Shown one piece after another: positions 48,101 through 61,100 of a stretch of DNA of 64,000 nucleotides. This DNA is from Hypericum androsaemum (taxonomy: Eukaryota; Streptophyta; Magnoliopsida; Malpighiales; Hypericaceae). Both the position numbers and the translations under genes were made by a program. How positions within the stretch are numbered: the first letter of the stretch is position 1; each line of letters begins with the position of its first letter. The DNA lies in NCBI GenBank assembly GCA_963995505.1, contig OZ023189.1:15275495-15339494 (forward strand). Reading direction: 5' to 3'. The notes beneath the pieces were generated by a model. That model made no database searches, was not told the DNA's origin, and saw only the letters and a list, made by a program, of their open reading frames with translations.

Positions 48101-50311
48101 AGTAAAACTGGTCAACTGGATCAGACCATAAAACTGGATATTCGAAAGCAATTTCAACAAGCGAGAATTTTTTGCAAGAAAAATCAAGCAGAGAGTTGGG
48201 AACCGAAATTGACAAAAAATGGGTTTAAAAAATGCAAGCAATAGAGCATAATATAATGGGTTTGCAATAATTGATAACCCAATGTATGTAGAAAGATTAC
48301 ATTGTCAAAAAAGATTGTCAAACAAATAGAATGAGAAATACAAAAGGAAGGAGGAGCCTACGGTGAGCCAAAAAGGTGACCACCATGTGTCTGGCTCAAA
48401 GTAAACTGGAAACCAACGGAAGGAGAAAAGAAACAATTGAAAAAAAAAATTCAAAAGCAGAAAGAAAAATATAAGGAAGAAGGAGCCTGAGCTAAGGCAA
48501 ATAGGCGACAATGTGTCTGGCCCAAACTATCCAATTATTGTTACATTTCAAATTTCATGGACCAGCAATCAGCAGAATGAAGTTTACCCCATGAAGTTTA
48601 CATCTCCGACACTTTTGTTCCACGACCCCAGCAGAGCTTGCATGACCATGAAAGCTATGGAATCCGGATCAGTCAATGAGGCACCTTCAAATGCAATAGC
48701 GAATTGGGCTAGAGGAACATCATCATCTATTATTCTGACCTGTATTTAATAAGAATTAGTGTAAGGCCAAGGTTTAGAGAGGAAAAAAGTATCGGCAATA
48801 GTGTTCCCGTTACTCTTCCAACCTCGGATCCAGTAAAGACCGACGGGTTTTCCTTAACTAACTGAGATGACGACGTTGAATCGGATGGCAATTTAGTGAA
48901 CAGGCTCTTCACTTGTGATACAACATCCTCATGTTTAACAGCACCAGAAGCAGCAATTACCTGAAATAAAAACACATGTAACAATCTGCCAAAAGTCTGA
49001 CAAAAAATATTTTCGACTTGAATGCTAGCAATATAGACAGCAAATGAGATAGATAAACCAGACAATGGATAAACAGCAATGAGGCCACCGTTGCCATTTA
49101 CCATTCTGTGGGCAGTGTAGTGAGTCTTTATATAGTTGTCGAGATGGTCTCTGGTGATTGTCCTAATATTTTCAGCAGGTCCAAGGATGGTTCTACCAAG
49201 AGTAGAGTACTGGAACGCTCTTGCATGCAAATGGTCAAAAATAACCTCCTCGGTTTGCCCCTTGACCTGCAAAAGAAAATTTTAAATAAAAATTTGGCCA
49301 CGTAAGACAAGGAAGAAGATGATGAAGCGCTCAACTCTCGGAAGATAAAACTTGGTCAATAATTTGACGCCTAAGAGAAACCAACATTTTGCCTCAAGAA
49401 ATTGCATCCAAATACCTATTGTATTGCAGCACAACTGAATGAGTAGTTGCGTGCCATAAAAATCCAAGGAAACAGGCCAACAACAACAACAATACCAGGT
49501 TTGACCAGCAAAAATAATGTTTCCCTAAAGCATTGACCTTCTATCAAAACATAAGCACATGCAACTAAAGAACAATACAAGCCACTTTAACAGGTTACTA
49601 ACTCAGCACTAGCTTCCAGACAAAGTAAAACCGCCACCCCCTTGACACTAGCAATTCACTAGGAGGGGCAGAAACCCCCGACTTTAAGAACACACCCACA
49701 AAAAACAAAAGAAAGAAGCTATCGACCTCCTCCATCTCCCTGAGAATAACGTCACGCTCGCGGGAGATCATGGCGTCCTCGAACTTGGAATTCTGCAGGA
49801 TATCAGCGAGTATCTCGAGGGCGCTAGGGACGTCATTGTCCATGACCTTGGCGTAATAGGAGGTCTGCTCGTGGGACGTGTAGGCATTGAGGTGCCCGCC
49901 CATGTTTTTGATCTCCTCAAGCTGGCGGGCAGTGCGCAAGATCATGTGCTCGACGAAATGCGCGACCCCATGGTTCCGGGGGTCGGTCTCGTATCGGGAC
50001 CCAGAGTCGATCCAAACCCCGACTGTGGCTGTCTTGACCGCGAGGTTGGACTCAGTGGCGACGCGGAGGCCGTTGGGGAGAGTGGTGACCTCGGTCTCCG
50101 GGGCGGCGAGGATGTGTTTGAGAAACCGCGGGTCCGGGTTCCTCAGGATCCGTATCTTGTCCTTGAACTGCGCCGACATGGGTTCGTAAGGCATGGCGTC
50201 CGGGGGAGACAGGCGGATATGAAGGCCATTGGCGGCGGTGGAGTCGGCACAGACGGCGGAGGAGGGGCGGTGGGACCGCCGGGTTAGGGTTAGAAGGCGT
50301 TTCATCGCCAT
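45119..50311 (-). CDS. Mitochondrial processing peptidase beta subunit (M16 family), nine exons
   Basis: Exons on the minus strand: 50311-49727, 49266-49102, 48960-48823, 48739-48588, 47896-47788, 47272-47174, 46984-46919, 45791-45684 and 45205-45119. All introns are GT-AG and the phases fit, giving 1509 nt and 502 residues ending [11 protein letters not shown]-beta pairs with MPP-alpha and removes matrix presequences; in plants both are core proteins of respiratory complex III. Residues 78-90 read [13 protein letters not shown]. The zinc motif is H118-F-V-E121-H122, with the distal Glu in REMEE (192-195). [28 protein letters not shown] and [21 protein letters not shown] are further family blocks. 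The basic N-terminus ([12 protein letters not shown]) suits a presequence. Compared with what I know of the family, about five residues are missing right after HFVEHMI and one from LEEE, and the stretch before LAAPETEV is short. Intron 7 hosts a hAT element. It could be a working paralogue or a recently failing one. Confidence 0.85.
46022..46814. mobile_element. Non-autonomous hAT element in MPP-beta intron 7 (793 bp)
   Basis: Perfect 16-bp terminal inverted repeats (CTATGTTGTCAATAGC) and an 8-bp target duplication CGTGCGAG at 46014-46021 and 46815-46822. The subterminal regions are packed with TAGCGG, CCGCTATA and GCGGCCGC motifs, likely transposase-binding repeats. No transposase frame; the interior is AT-rich. 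It does not touch splice sites. Confidence 0.9.
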
Positions 50312-50429
50312 TTTTGGGGAGGTTAAATGAATTGGATTTGACTTTTTAGGGTTTGGGATTGAGGAGGACCGGAGGAGGAGAAAGGTATTTATTTAGTGAA
50401 GAAAAGAAGGGTATTTTGCGTGCGGGTGG

Positions 50430-50822
50430 CTTGGATTGAATACGGAATGTCCAGATTTCAAACAGTCCGGAATGAAGATATGCGAATCTTTTTTACAAAA
50501 ATGCTAAAATATGGGAACCAAAATGAAAAAAGCCAAGCGCAAATACAGGCTGAAACAAATGTCATTATCACAACTGCGCATGCCAATATCACATAACAGT
50601 GCATGCCAGCAAGATTTTTTTACAAAAATGCTAAAATATAGGGATCAAAATAAAAAAAATTATCCGTCAGTATCAAAAACGAGACATGCCGCTGTCACAA
50701 AAACAAATGCCATTATCACATAATTGCGCATGCTAGTATCACATAACTGTGCATGCTAGCATGGTCCCCCTTCACTCCAAACTGTTCGGAATAATTTCTT
50801 CTCTCTGTACCCAATCCAAACC
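50430..50822. repeat. Inverted-repeat MITE, unit 2 copy
   Basis: Duplicate of 86-480 with minor changes, including a few bases around GAATGTCCAGATTTC that unit 1 lacks. Confidence 0.55.
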
Positions 50823-50969
50823 CCTGGGATGGACTTCTCTGAGCAAGACGATTTTGTAATTAAATCAACAAATATTTGGATACTCTTTTTGTTAGTAGAA
50901 TATCAGACAAACTCCTAAGACCATTTTTTGTTTACTTCTTGAGTTTTTGAACCCAAACAATTTTTCTTA

Positions 50970-51341
50970 GGAAAATTATTTTCAAGTCCCTCTGATTTGC
51001 TTAAATAGACTAAAAAGTTCCTCCTGTTCACAAAATACATTCTCACATCCTTCTAGTTTACTTTTATTATACTTTCGGGTCCCTAAATAAATTTTTTTTC
51101 ATTGAAATGACAAAAATGCCCTTCGAACAAAAAAAAATTGATGTCCGCTTTTTTATTTTTTGTTCTAGGGGTATTTTGGTCATTTCATTGACAAAAATGA
51201 AAAAAAAGAGCTACTAACGTGCGCCAGGGACTCGAAAGTATAATAAAAGCAAACTAGAGGGACTTCAGAATGTATTTTATGAACAGGAGGGACTTTTTAA
51301 TATATTTAAGCAAACCCGAGGAACTTGATAGTAATTTTTCC
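50970..51341. repeat. Foldback MITE, unit 2 copy
   Basis: Duplicate of 629-996; same terminal GGAAAATTATTTTCAAGT arm. Confidence 0.7.
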
Positions 51342-51554
51342 ATTTTTCTTTACTCCATGAGTCGTTAAAGTTTGAACCCTAAACAAGTTATAGAGTTTAG
51401 TACTAACTACTAAGCTATAATCAACACCGCTCACTTCAATATATACTACAAACAAAAAAAGTTGGTGGGGCATTTGGATGAAGGCAACTGACCTAGTCAC
51501 TCTAACCGACCACGAGTCGTTGGCGGGCTGCCGCTTTGACACCCAAAGCGTACA

Positions 51555-52118
51555 TGTAATTCCCCGTGATTTGACCGACTGTCTTCACAGACCAACACAG
51601 GTCTTTTCCAGCGTGTTTTGTACTCACTCGCACGCATTCCGAAAAACTTCCCAGGAGGTCACCATCCTGATCCTACTCTCTACCAAACGCGTTTAACCTT
51701 GGAGTTCTCTCAAGATGTGTGTCAGAAAAGAAAGTGCACCTTGTTGATATGGATAGTACCAATCAAATCACTTAAGACTTTTCAGTACATATCATTAACG
51801 AGGTATCACATTCACCCCTCCTTAAATACGTGACGTCCTCGTCGTACCAGATACAGACAGTCTCAGAATCCCTCCGTTGCAGGTGCGTTCAATCCCCGAA
51901 CCACACTGTACAAGCCGAGGTCACTCTGATACCAATTGTAATGCCCCGTGATTTGACCGACTGTCTCCACAGACCAACACAGGTCTTTTCCAGCGTATTT
52001 TATCCTCACTCACACGCATCCCAAAAAACTTTCCAGGAGGTCACCCATCATGATCCTACTCTTGGTCAAACGCGTTTAACCTTGGAGTTCTCTCAAGATG
52101 TGTGCCAGAAAAGAACGT
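51555..52118 (-). mobile_element. Cassandra-like TRIM retrotransposon, unit 2 copy with primer site
   Basis: Left LTR 51555-51814 (260 bp, TGTAATTCCCC to ACATTCA) and a truncated right LTR from 51937 (TGTAATGCCCC) to about 52118. On the minus strand the right LTR ends CATTACA and is followed by ATT and GGTATCAGAGT, so an initiator Met tRNA primer site lies at 51923-51934. The 122-bp interior encodes nothing, as expected of a TRIM. 5S rRNA-like segments are at 51645-51716 and 52027-52100. The element is therefore oriented minus, with its 5' LTR on the right. Confidence 0.75.
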
Positions 52119-55100
52119 GTCATGTGTGCTTTACGACCTTTAGATGAGAAATCAATTTATTACTAAATAATTTCAATTTTCTAGTGTGAGACTAAGTCCA
52201 AAAATTATAGTTTCTAAAAATCTACCCTTAAGATCCTAAACATGTTCAGCGCTGCTAACTTAGAAAGTCTTTAAAATGTCATAGTTATATGCGACCTAGC
52301 AAGGGTGGCTAGAAAAGTTGACTGGATCATGATGGAAAGAATATTGTTAGGGAAGAAGGTTCTCTATCAATCACATTCGAAAAGATTCGTGGTTCACGGG
52401 CTAGCCTATTATGTTGTGAGCAACATAGTAGTCAACACGAATAGATTGTTTCAGAAATTACATGCAAAAATAATGAATGTAAGATAAGATTTAGAGCAAG
52501 GCATACTTTATGTAATGGAGGTGCTAATCGAGATGCCATCAAGTGGCCGCTATATGCTCTTGGATTTAGCTAAGTGCACTCGATGTATGCTGATCGCACT
52601 ACCTATCTGCCAAATACGAAATAAGAGAAGATTGATTATGGTCAATCATGTATGAGCGGGAGATGTTAGAATTTCAAATATTGAAATTCAAAATATCCAT
52701 TAACCAACTCCCCATTTGATAGGGATGTTGTTTTAGGTGGGGATGGTTTTTTGGATCTCTCACGTAAAGGACAATGAAAGAGTGTCCTTGAAAGAAAGAA
52801 AAAAAATGTGACTTGTGTTGAGAATTTGACTCGTGCAGCGGAAGCGGTAAATAAAATTTACCTCGATAATTAATAATTACCACGGTCAAAAGTAGATGGG
52901 GAAGAAAAATACCACCAAGAGGGAACACCAAGATTTACGTGGAAAACCCTCTAAATACCAGAGGGAAAAACCACGGGACCAGCTCCGAAAAATATCCACT
53001 AGTAAATAGAGAAATTACAGTGGTAAAAATATCCTCACTGCCGATACCCCGAGTTATCCCACTCTCGTGTTTCACTCGTATTTTACAGTAGAGAATTTTC
53101 ACTCACTCTATTTTTACCTCAAGCTCTCTCTCTCTAGAACTTGGAAACTATCTATTTCTCTCTAAACTCTCTACTTGGAGTTTTTCTTCATTTTTGTGGA
53201 TGATTTTCATGGAAGATCATCTCTCCTTTTATAGAGAGGAATGCCATGATTTCACCTTCACCCATCAATTAGTGGAAACTCCACTTATCACTTAGTGGAA
53301 ACTTTTTTCCTCCACTCATCAATTAGTGGAAACTCCACTTATCACTTAGTGGAAACTTTTCTCCTCTACCCATCAATTAGTGGAGACTTTTATTTCCCAC
53401 TTGTTAGTGGGCATGATCCCATCAATTCTCCCCCTCATGCCCACTTGAGGGAGAGACCTTCTGGCTGAAATTAATTATGGACCCCCGTGCCAGATGACCT
53501 AGCACAGAATTGGAGTTTCTCACGAGGCACTGCCTTAGTTAACATATCAGCAGGATTTTTGTCTGTATGAATCTTCTGTAACTTCATCTCCCGCTCTTCA
53601 ATGGCCATCCGGAGCCAATGGTATCGAATATCGATATGCTTAGTGCGACCATGGTATGTGGCATTCTTGCTCAGGTCTAGAGCACTTTGACTATCACTGT
53701 AAACCACATAATCATCATGCTCGAAACCCAGTTCTTGAAGGAACCTCTTCAACCAAAGCAACTCTTTTCCTGCCTCGGTCATTGCAATATATTCTGCCTC
53801 AGTTGTAGATAAGGCAACACATTTCTGCAGTTTGGACTGCCATGACACAGCTCCCCCTGCAAAAGTAAATAGATATCCAGAAGTTAATTTTCTAGAGTCA
53901 ATATCTCCCGCCATATCTGCATCTGAAAAACCCTCCAAGATTGGTTCCGAGCCTCCAAAGCACAAAGACATTTTTGAACTGCCTCGTAAGTATTTTAGGA
54001 TCCATTTCACAGCCTCCCAATGTTGTCTCCCCGGGTTAGAGAGAAACCTGCTCACCACACCAACTGCGTGACCAATATCTGGACGCGTGCACACCATGGT
54101 GTACATCAAACTCCCTACTGCTGAGGAGTATGGAACCTTTGCCATGTCTTCCTTCTCCTCATTTGTTGTAGGACATGCTTTCTTGCTGAGTTTAAACCGG
54201 CCAGCAAGAGGTGTACTGACTGGATTCACATTCTTTAAATTGAATCTCTCTAGTACCTTCTCAATGTATCTTTCCTGAGATAACCACAGCTTCCTAGCTT
54301 GTCGATCACGAATAATCTGCATGCCCAGAATTTGCCTTGCTGCACCAAGATCCTTCATGTCAAAGGACTTTGATAAATCTTCTTTTAACTTCTTTATCAT
54401 CTCAGCATCCTGTCCAACGATCAGCATATCATCCACATACAACAAAAGAATTATGAATTTACCATCATGAAATCTACGGATGTAAACGCAATGGTCTGCG
54501 TTTGTCCTGGTGTAGCCATGATTCATCATGAATGAGTCGAACTTCTTGTACCACTGTCTAGGAGCTTGCTTCAGACCGTACAAGCTCTTTCTTAATCTGC
54601 ACACCAGATCTTCCTTCTCTTTCTCCTGAAAACCTTCAGGTTGGTGCATGTAGATTTCCTCCTCCAAATCACCATGGAGGAAAGCAGTCTTGACATCCAT
54701 TTGCTCTAACTCCAGATTCAAACTAGCAGTTAGTCCGAGCACTACTCGAACCGATGTCATCTTTACGACTGGTGAAAATATTTTATCAAAGTCAATGCCT
54801 TTCTTCTGGCTGAAACCTTTCACCACTAGCCGAGCCTTGTATTTTACGAGATTATCACCATCTCGTTTCAGCTTGTGTACCCATTTGTTCATCAAGGCCT
54901 TCCTTCCTTGGGGTAATTCCACAAGCTCATAAGTACCGTTCTTTCTCAAAGAACTCAATTCCTCAAGCATAGCCTCCATCCATTGAGCTTTGTCCTCATG
55001 CTCCAGGACTTTTTCAAAGCTCTCTGGCTCCCCCTCGCTAGTGACAAGGACATACTCAGAACTGGAGTATCTGGTTGACAACATCCTCTGTCTTATTGAC

Positions 55101-58100
55101 CTTCTGAGTTGCTCGTCCTCCTGAGATTCTGAGGTTACTTCGTCGACCTCAGGGGTTTGCTCTCCCTGATTAGAATTCTCTTCTGATTCAGCACCCACCC
55201 AAAAAGATTGATCTGCATCTTCTCCACCAGTTGTCATTGGAGAAGATTCCGGTGCCAAATCAATTCCACCACCAGCCTCTATCCTTGCCTCTGTTATTAC
55301 TGGGGTTGAACATGTCTCATTTTCATGAAACACTACATCTCTGCTTCTGATGACTTTCTTTCTCTCTAGATCCCACAGTCTGTAGCCAAAGTTTTCTTCT
55401 CCATAGCCAAGAAATATGCAGGGAACTGCTTTGTCATCTAGCTTTTGTCTCTGTTCCTTTGGTATATGTACAAAAGCTTTGCATCCAAACACCTTCAAAT
55501 GTGAGTAAGAAATACTTCTACCGGTCCACACTCTTTCTGGGGTGTCATAGTTTAGCGGAACTGATGGAGACCGATTGATTAGGTAGCAGGCAGCACGAAC
55601 TGCTTCCCCCCAGAATGGCTTAGGCAAGTTAGCCGTTTTGAGCATGCATCTCACTTTCTCCATAATGGTTCTGTTGATTCTCTCTGCAACACCGTTGTGC
55701 TGTGGGGTGCCTGGAACTGTCTTCTCATGTTTGATGCCATAGTTTGCGCAATATTGCTCAAACTCTTTTGACGTGTACTCCCCGCCATTGTCTGACCGGA
55801 TACACTTCAAGGGCGCACCTTTCTCTCTTTCCACCATAGCATGAAACTTCTTGAAGTGATCAAACACCTGGTCTTTGGTTTTACAAAAATACACCCACAA
55901 CTTCCGTGATGCATCATCAATGAAGGTGAGAAAATATTTGCTACCACCTAATGACTCAACTTCAATGGGACCACACACATCAGAATGCACAAGTTCTAAA
56001 AAACTTTCGTTTTTTTTAGCAATCTTGCCAAAAGGAACTCTATGATGCTTGCCAAAGATACAATAATCACAAGGTTGTAGTTTTGTACCTATGGCGATTG
56101 GAACAACAGACCGTAATGCTTTCATTCCCTTCTCGCTCAAGTGTCCAAGCCGCTTGTGCCACAGATTTGGTGAGGTAGAGTCCTCTACTGCGTTCACCTC
56201 ATCTCCAAGCAGCTTCACTTGAGTCTTGTAAAGTGTACCAGATATCTTTCCTCTAGCTGTAACTAGATCTCCTGAAGTCAGCTTCCACAATCCATTGCCA
56301 AAATGGCTATGGAAACCAGTCACATCCAGGGCATGTATAGATATCAGGTTCAGACGCAGATCAGGAACATGTCTGACGTCTTTCAATGTTAACTTATGGC
56401 CAACATTTGTCTTGACCAAAACATCACCAACTCCCACAATATTAGCACAACTGCTATTCCCCATTCTAACCTTGCCAAAGTCTCCTGCTCTGTACAGGGT
56501 GAACATCTCCTTGTGGGGACTTGCATGGTATGATGCAGCAGAATCAATGACCCATTCAGTGTACGGATCACTGACCGCACAAATATCTTCTTCACAAGAA
56601 AATAGTGCCACCTCCTCTAGTGTAGATGTGGTAGCTCTCTGGTCATTCTCATTCTTCTGCTCGCCTCCCTGCTTCTTCTTGAACAGTCTACAATTTCTTT
56701 TAAAGTGCCCCTCTTTGCTGCAATAGTAACACTTCAGTCCTTCTCTCGACTGGGATCTTCCTTCAAACTTGCCTTTCCCACGGTTCTCTGTGACCATGGC
56801 CTCATTGCTAGAGCTTATCATGCCATTCTCTATTCTCCGAGTTTCTTCATTCAGGATACTATCCTTGACCATAGACAATGTCAAACTTGGAGTTGAGTTT
56901 GTCAGAGAAACTTTTAGTGTTTCCCAACTATCCGGCAAGGAATTCAGCAACATCAAAGCCAGCAACTCATCGTCTAGCGGAACCTTTGCTGCTACTAGAC
57001 GATTTGCAAACTCCTGAAACGTACTCAAATGCTCAGACGCATTTTGTCCATCACGGTATGTGGCTGTGATAAGCCGTTTGAGCAGAAAAGCCTTGTCAAT
57101 GGCATTTTTCCGTTCAAACAGATTTTCCAGCTTCTCCCAGAGCTTGAATGCATCCGTCTCGTCAGCCACGTGGTGAATAAGACTGGGGTCAATCGACTGT
57201 CGAATTAACCCACAGGCTTTGCGATTAATCTTGTTCCAGAGAGCATCTGCTATTGCCTCGTCTTTTAAACCTTTTAACTCAATAGGATCAAAAAGATCCT
57301 TGCAGTATAAAACATCTGTCATCAGAGTCTTCCAGACGGCATAATTTGACGAAGTCAACTTGATGGCTTTTTCGACAGGCTTGTCCTCCATCTTCAACAC
57401 ACAAAGATCTCAGCTACAAAGCCAAGGCTCTGATACCACTTGTTGAGAATTTGACTCGTGCAGCGGAAGCGGTAAATAAAATTTACCTCGGCAATTAATA
57501 ATTACCACGGTCAAAAGTAGATGGGGAAGAAAAATACCACCAAGAGGGAACACCAAGATTTACGTGGAAAACCCTCTAAATACCAGAGGGAAAAACCACG
57601 GGACCAGCTCCGAAAAATATCCACTAGTAAATAGAGAAATTACAGTGGTAAAAATATCCTCACTGCCCGATACCCCGAGTTATCCCACTCTCGTGTTTCA
57701 CTCGTATTTTACAGTAGAGAATTTTCACTCACTCTATTTTTACCTCAAGCTCTCTCTCTCTAGAACTTGGAAACTATCTATTTCTCTCTAAACTCTCTAC
57801 TTGGAGTTTTTCTTCATTTTTGTGGATGATTTCCATGGAAGATCATCTCTCCTTTTATAGAGAGAAATGCCATGATTTCACCTCCACCTATCAATTAGTG
57901 GAAACTCCACTTATCACTTAGTGGAAACTTTTTTCCTCCACTTATCACTTAGTGGAAACTTTTCTCCTCCACCCATCAATTAGTGGAGACTTTTATTTTC
58001 CACTTGTTAGTGGGCATGATCCCATCAACTTGGTCCTTTTTCCCTGCGACATGGGAAGCAAGGCTTTGGAAAAAACTTACAGGAACACACGAGAGAAATA

Positions 58101-61100
58101 GAAGACAGGTTTTTTCTCGACCTCGGACATTTAGGCAGCAGATTTAATCCTACCTTAATCAATAGATCGTGAATAAAAATCGACCAGTGACGAATTTTCG
58201 TTATTTGTCATGTGAAGATTACAATAAGTAAGTATTTACAATTATGCCTTTTAGATTTCTGTAATTTAATTATGTTTATAATTACATGAAATTCCTTGAG
58301 AGTGAAATGCTGTTGCACACGACGCCGATCCATGTCACGTCAGTGGGCTTATGAATGGTAGAGAATCTAATATTAATATTGGGTGGAAGAATACCACCAA
58401 ATCGCATCTTTTATTAAAACTTTTGATGCAATGATATGCAAGATCAGACTCCTTTCTAACTGGTTCAATTGCATCCGTCTGGAAGGAGAGCATGAAGCTC
58501 AATTACAGCTAGCTGCATAGGGACCCGAAACAAAGCTGATTGGGACGAGAGGTTATGTCCAGCTGTTTTCTTCATGGTTTTCAACTCCGTATTCAAGAGG
58601 GGACATCTGGTGAACGTTTCTATGATAACTTCGCTCGTGTCTTATCAGCTGCTATCTCCCCGGGCAAGATATCAGCAGCTTCAATCATCGCTCTCTGGTA
58701 TCTCTTCACAGTTGCAATGATACTTGGAGCAATGAGGACACAAAGAAAACGCGTTCCGACGTCAAACAAAGGAAAACCAAGTGCAGAACCCGTCAAGAGT
58801 AATTCACCGGAACGAACTTTTGCAATTACTACCCGAAAATGTTGAACTTTAAATACAACAAAGCTATTAAATATTTCACGACTCTAGGAAAAAAAATTAC
58901 TCAACCATCAATAAAATACCAAAAAGTATTGGATTCTCTCTCCAAACACCAGCAAACACTACATGACTTTTCTTGCAAAAACTTCATGCTTTGTCCCAAA
59001 AAATGAATAATCAGAATTTTAAAAATCATCAAAACAAACTGAGGCCATGTTTGGGAAAATAAATTGAGAGGAGATACAAATGGTAGAAAGGAGAAAGAAT
59101 ACAGCAAATTCACTATAGCATATAGTAGATTGTAAAGGCTGTTTGGTAAAATCTATTAGCAGATTACATATCAATTTAATAGATTTTATATATTTCGATA
59201 AATGATAATTAAATAATAAATTAAGATTAAATAAAAAATATTTATTTAATTAAAAATGATGATGATTTCAGATAATGTTTATATATTTCTAAATAAATAA
59301 CGATAAATGAAAAGTCTTAACTCATTGAAAATAACGATTATTGATTGGTTGGAGATAAATCAACAAAAATATAATCATAGCATTTTTAAATTATATTTTG
59401 GTGAAATTAACATCTCAACAAGTGCAGAATTTAGTTATGAAGTATTTTTTTTAAACACGTTAGTTTTGTTTTTTTTTGTTTTCAAAATATAATATAGTTA
59501 ACATCAACCTTTACAAAAAAAAGGTAAATTACCCTCAGGTCCCTAGTTTATAGTTTTATTACTCGCAGGTCCCTGATTTTCAGAAATAGTGTATGAGTCC
59601 TTGCTTTTTCAGAAAATATTGGTCTGAGGTCCCTAGTCACCGGATCGGAGATTTTCTCCGGAGATTTTTAAGAAGATCGATCCGGTGACTAGGGACCTCA
59701 GACCAATATTTTTTTAAAAGCAGGGACCTCATGCACTATTTCTGAAAGCCAGGGACCTGCGAGTAATAAAACTATAAACCAAGAACCTGAGAGTGATTTG
59801 CCCAAAAATGTAACTAACATCATGAAATTTTAAACAAATATGTAATATACGACTATCTAGTAAAGATTTATATTCATAGAAGTAGAACAAAAATAGCAAG
59901 TTGGATGCGCTTGTGTTGCTACTTGCATCAGTCTCAAGTCAAAGCCCGAAAATGTTGAACTTTAAATTCAAGAACGCTACAAAGTATTTCACGACTCTAG
60001 AAAAAATATTACTCAACCATCAAAAGTATTTCTATTACTTAGCCATAGAAGAATACAGAAATACTTAGCCATAGAAGAAAACATAATACGCTAGGTTGTG
60101 TGTTATTGACATATTTCTTGTGAACCAAATTCTCCTCCTAAAACCTCTCTTTTTTATCCGACCAAGTTTGATTCTTCTCGGGTGAGCTCGAGTGCACTTG
60201 GCCAAGGGTTCTTCGAGGAGATCTTTTAGAATCGTTTTAGCTTTAACTCCAGGATTTAACTCTCTTGTATGCGTTTGTGTTACTTGCATCAGTCTCAAGT
60301 CAGAGCCAGAAAATGTTGAACTTTAGATACAAGAATGCTACTAAATATTTCACGACTCTAGGAAAAAAATTACTCAACCATCAATAGAATACCGAAAAGT
60401 ATTGGATTCTCTCTCCAAATACCGGCAAACAGTGCATGACTTTTCTTGCAAAAACTTCATGCTCTGTCCCAAAAAATGAATAAACAGAATTTAAAAAATC
60501 ATCAAAACAAACTAAGGCCATGTTTGGGAAAATAGATTGAGAGAGATCAAGGTTTTTAAATACGCAGTCTGACTGATGGTCAAACCGGTTGGACTACGAT
60601 TCGGTCTGAAGAGCGTATCAGGTTTGGCCAAAAAATTGCCAACCTTACGAACCGCCGAAAAAAGGTCGGACCGGGTGATTTGACCAAATTTTTTACCCCG
60701 TATTTTCTAGTTCGTAAGGTTGAACTAATGAATCAGGATTGGTCGGATATTTTTACCAAGAAAAAAGACAAAAAAATCAACCAAACCCTAATAAAAAGAA
60801 AAAATCATGTTTGGTCGGATACTTTCTTTTTTTATGGATATTTTCGTAAGGTTGAACCAAAAAATCAGGATTGGTTGGATATTTTGGCTCGGCAGTGGGG
60901 TAGGAGAATTTAAAATATTAATAAAATATATTTTTTAATATAAAAAGTACTGGTATGACTGGTGGTCCAACTGGTTGGACCGGTCGAACCATGATCCGAA
61001 GACAAGAACGGGTCACTCTCCAGGTCGTATTTGAAAACCTTGGAGGAGATACAAATGGTAGAAAGGAGAGAGAATACATCAAATTCACTATAGCATATAG

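Larger units (their letters stand above)
1..50334. repeat. Tandem segmental duplication, unit 1
   Basis: Base 1 onward matches base 50335 onward almost base for base, with small indels, so the window contains one whole unit and the start of the next. The period is about 50.3 kb. Colinear blocks are 1-2318, 2319-2507, 8268-8918 and 27289-32540. The material between them (2508-8267 and 8919-27288) has no counterpart in unit 2. The MPP-beta start codon lies 24 bp before the unit boundary, so another MPP-beta copy is expected just left of base 1; that is inference. Confidence 0.9.
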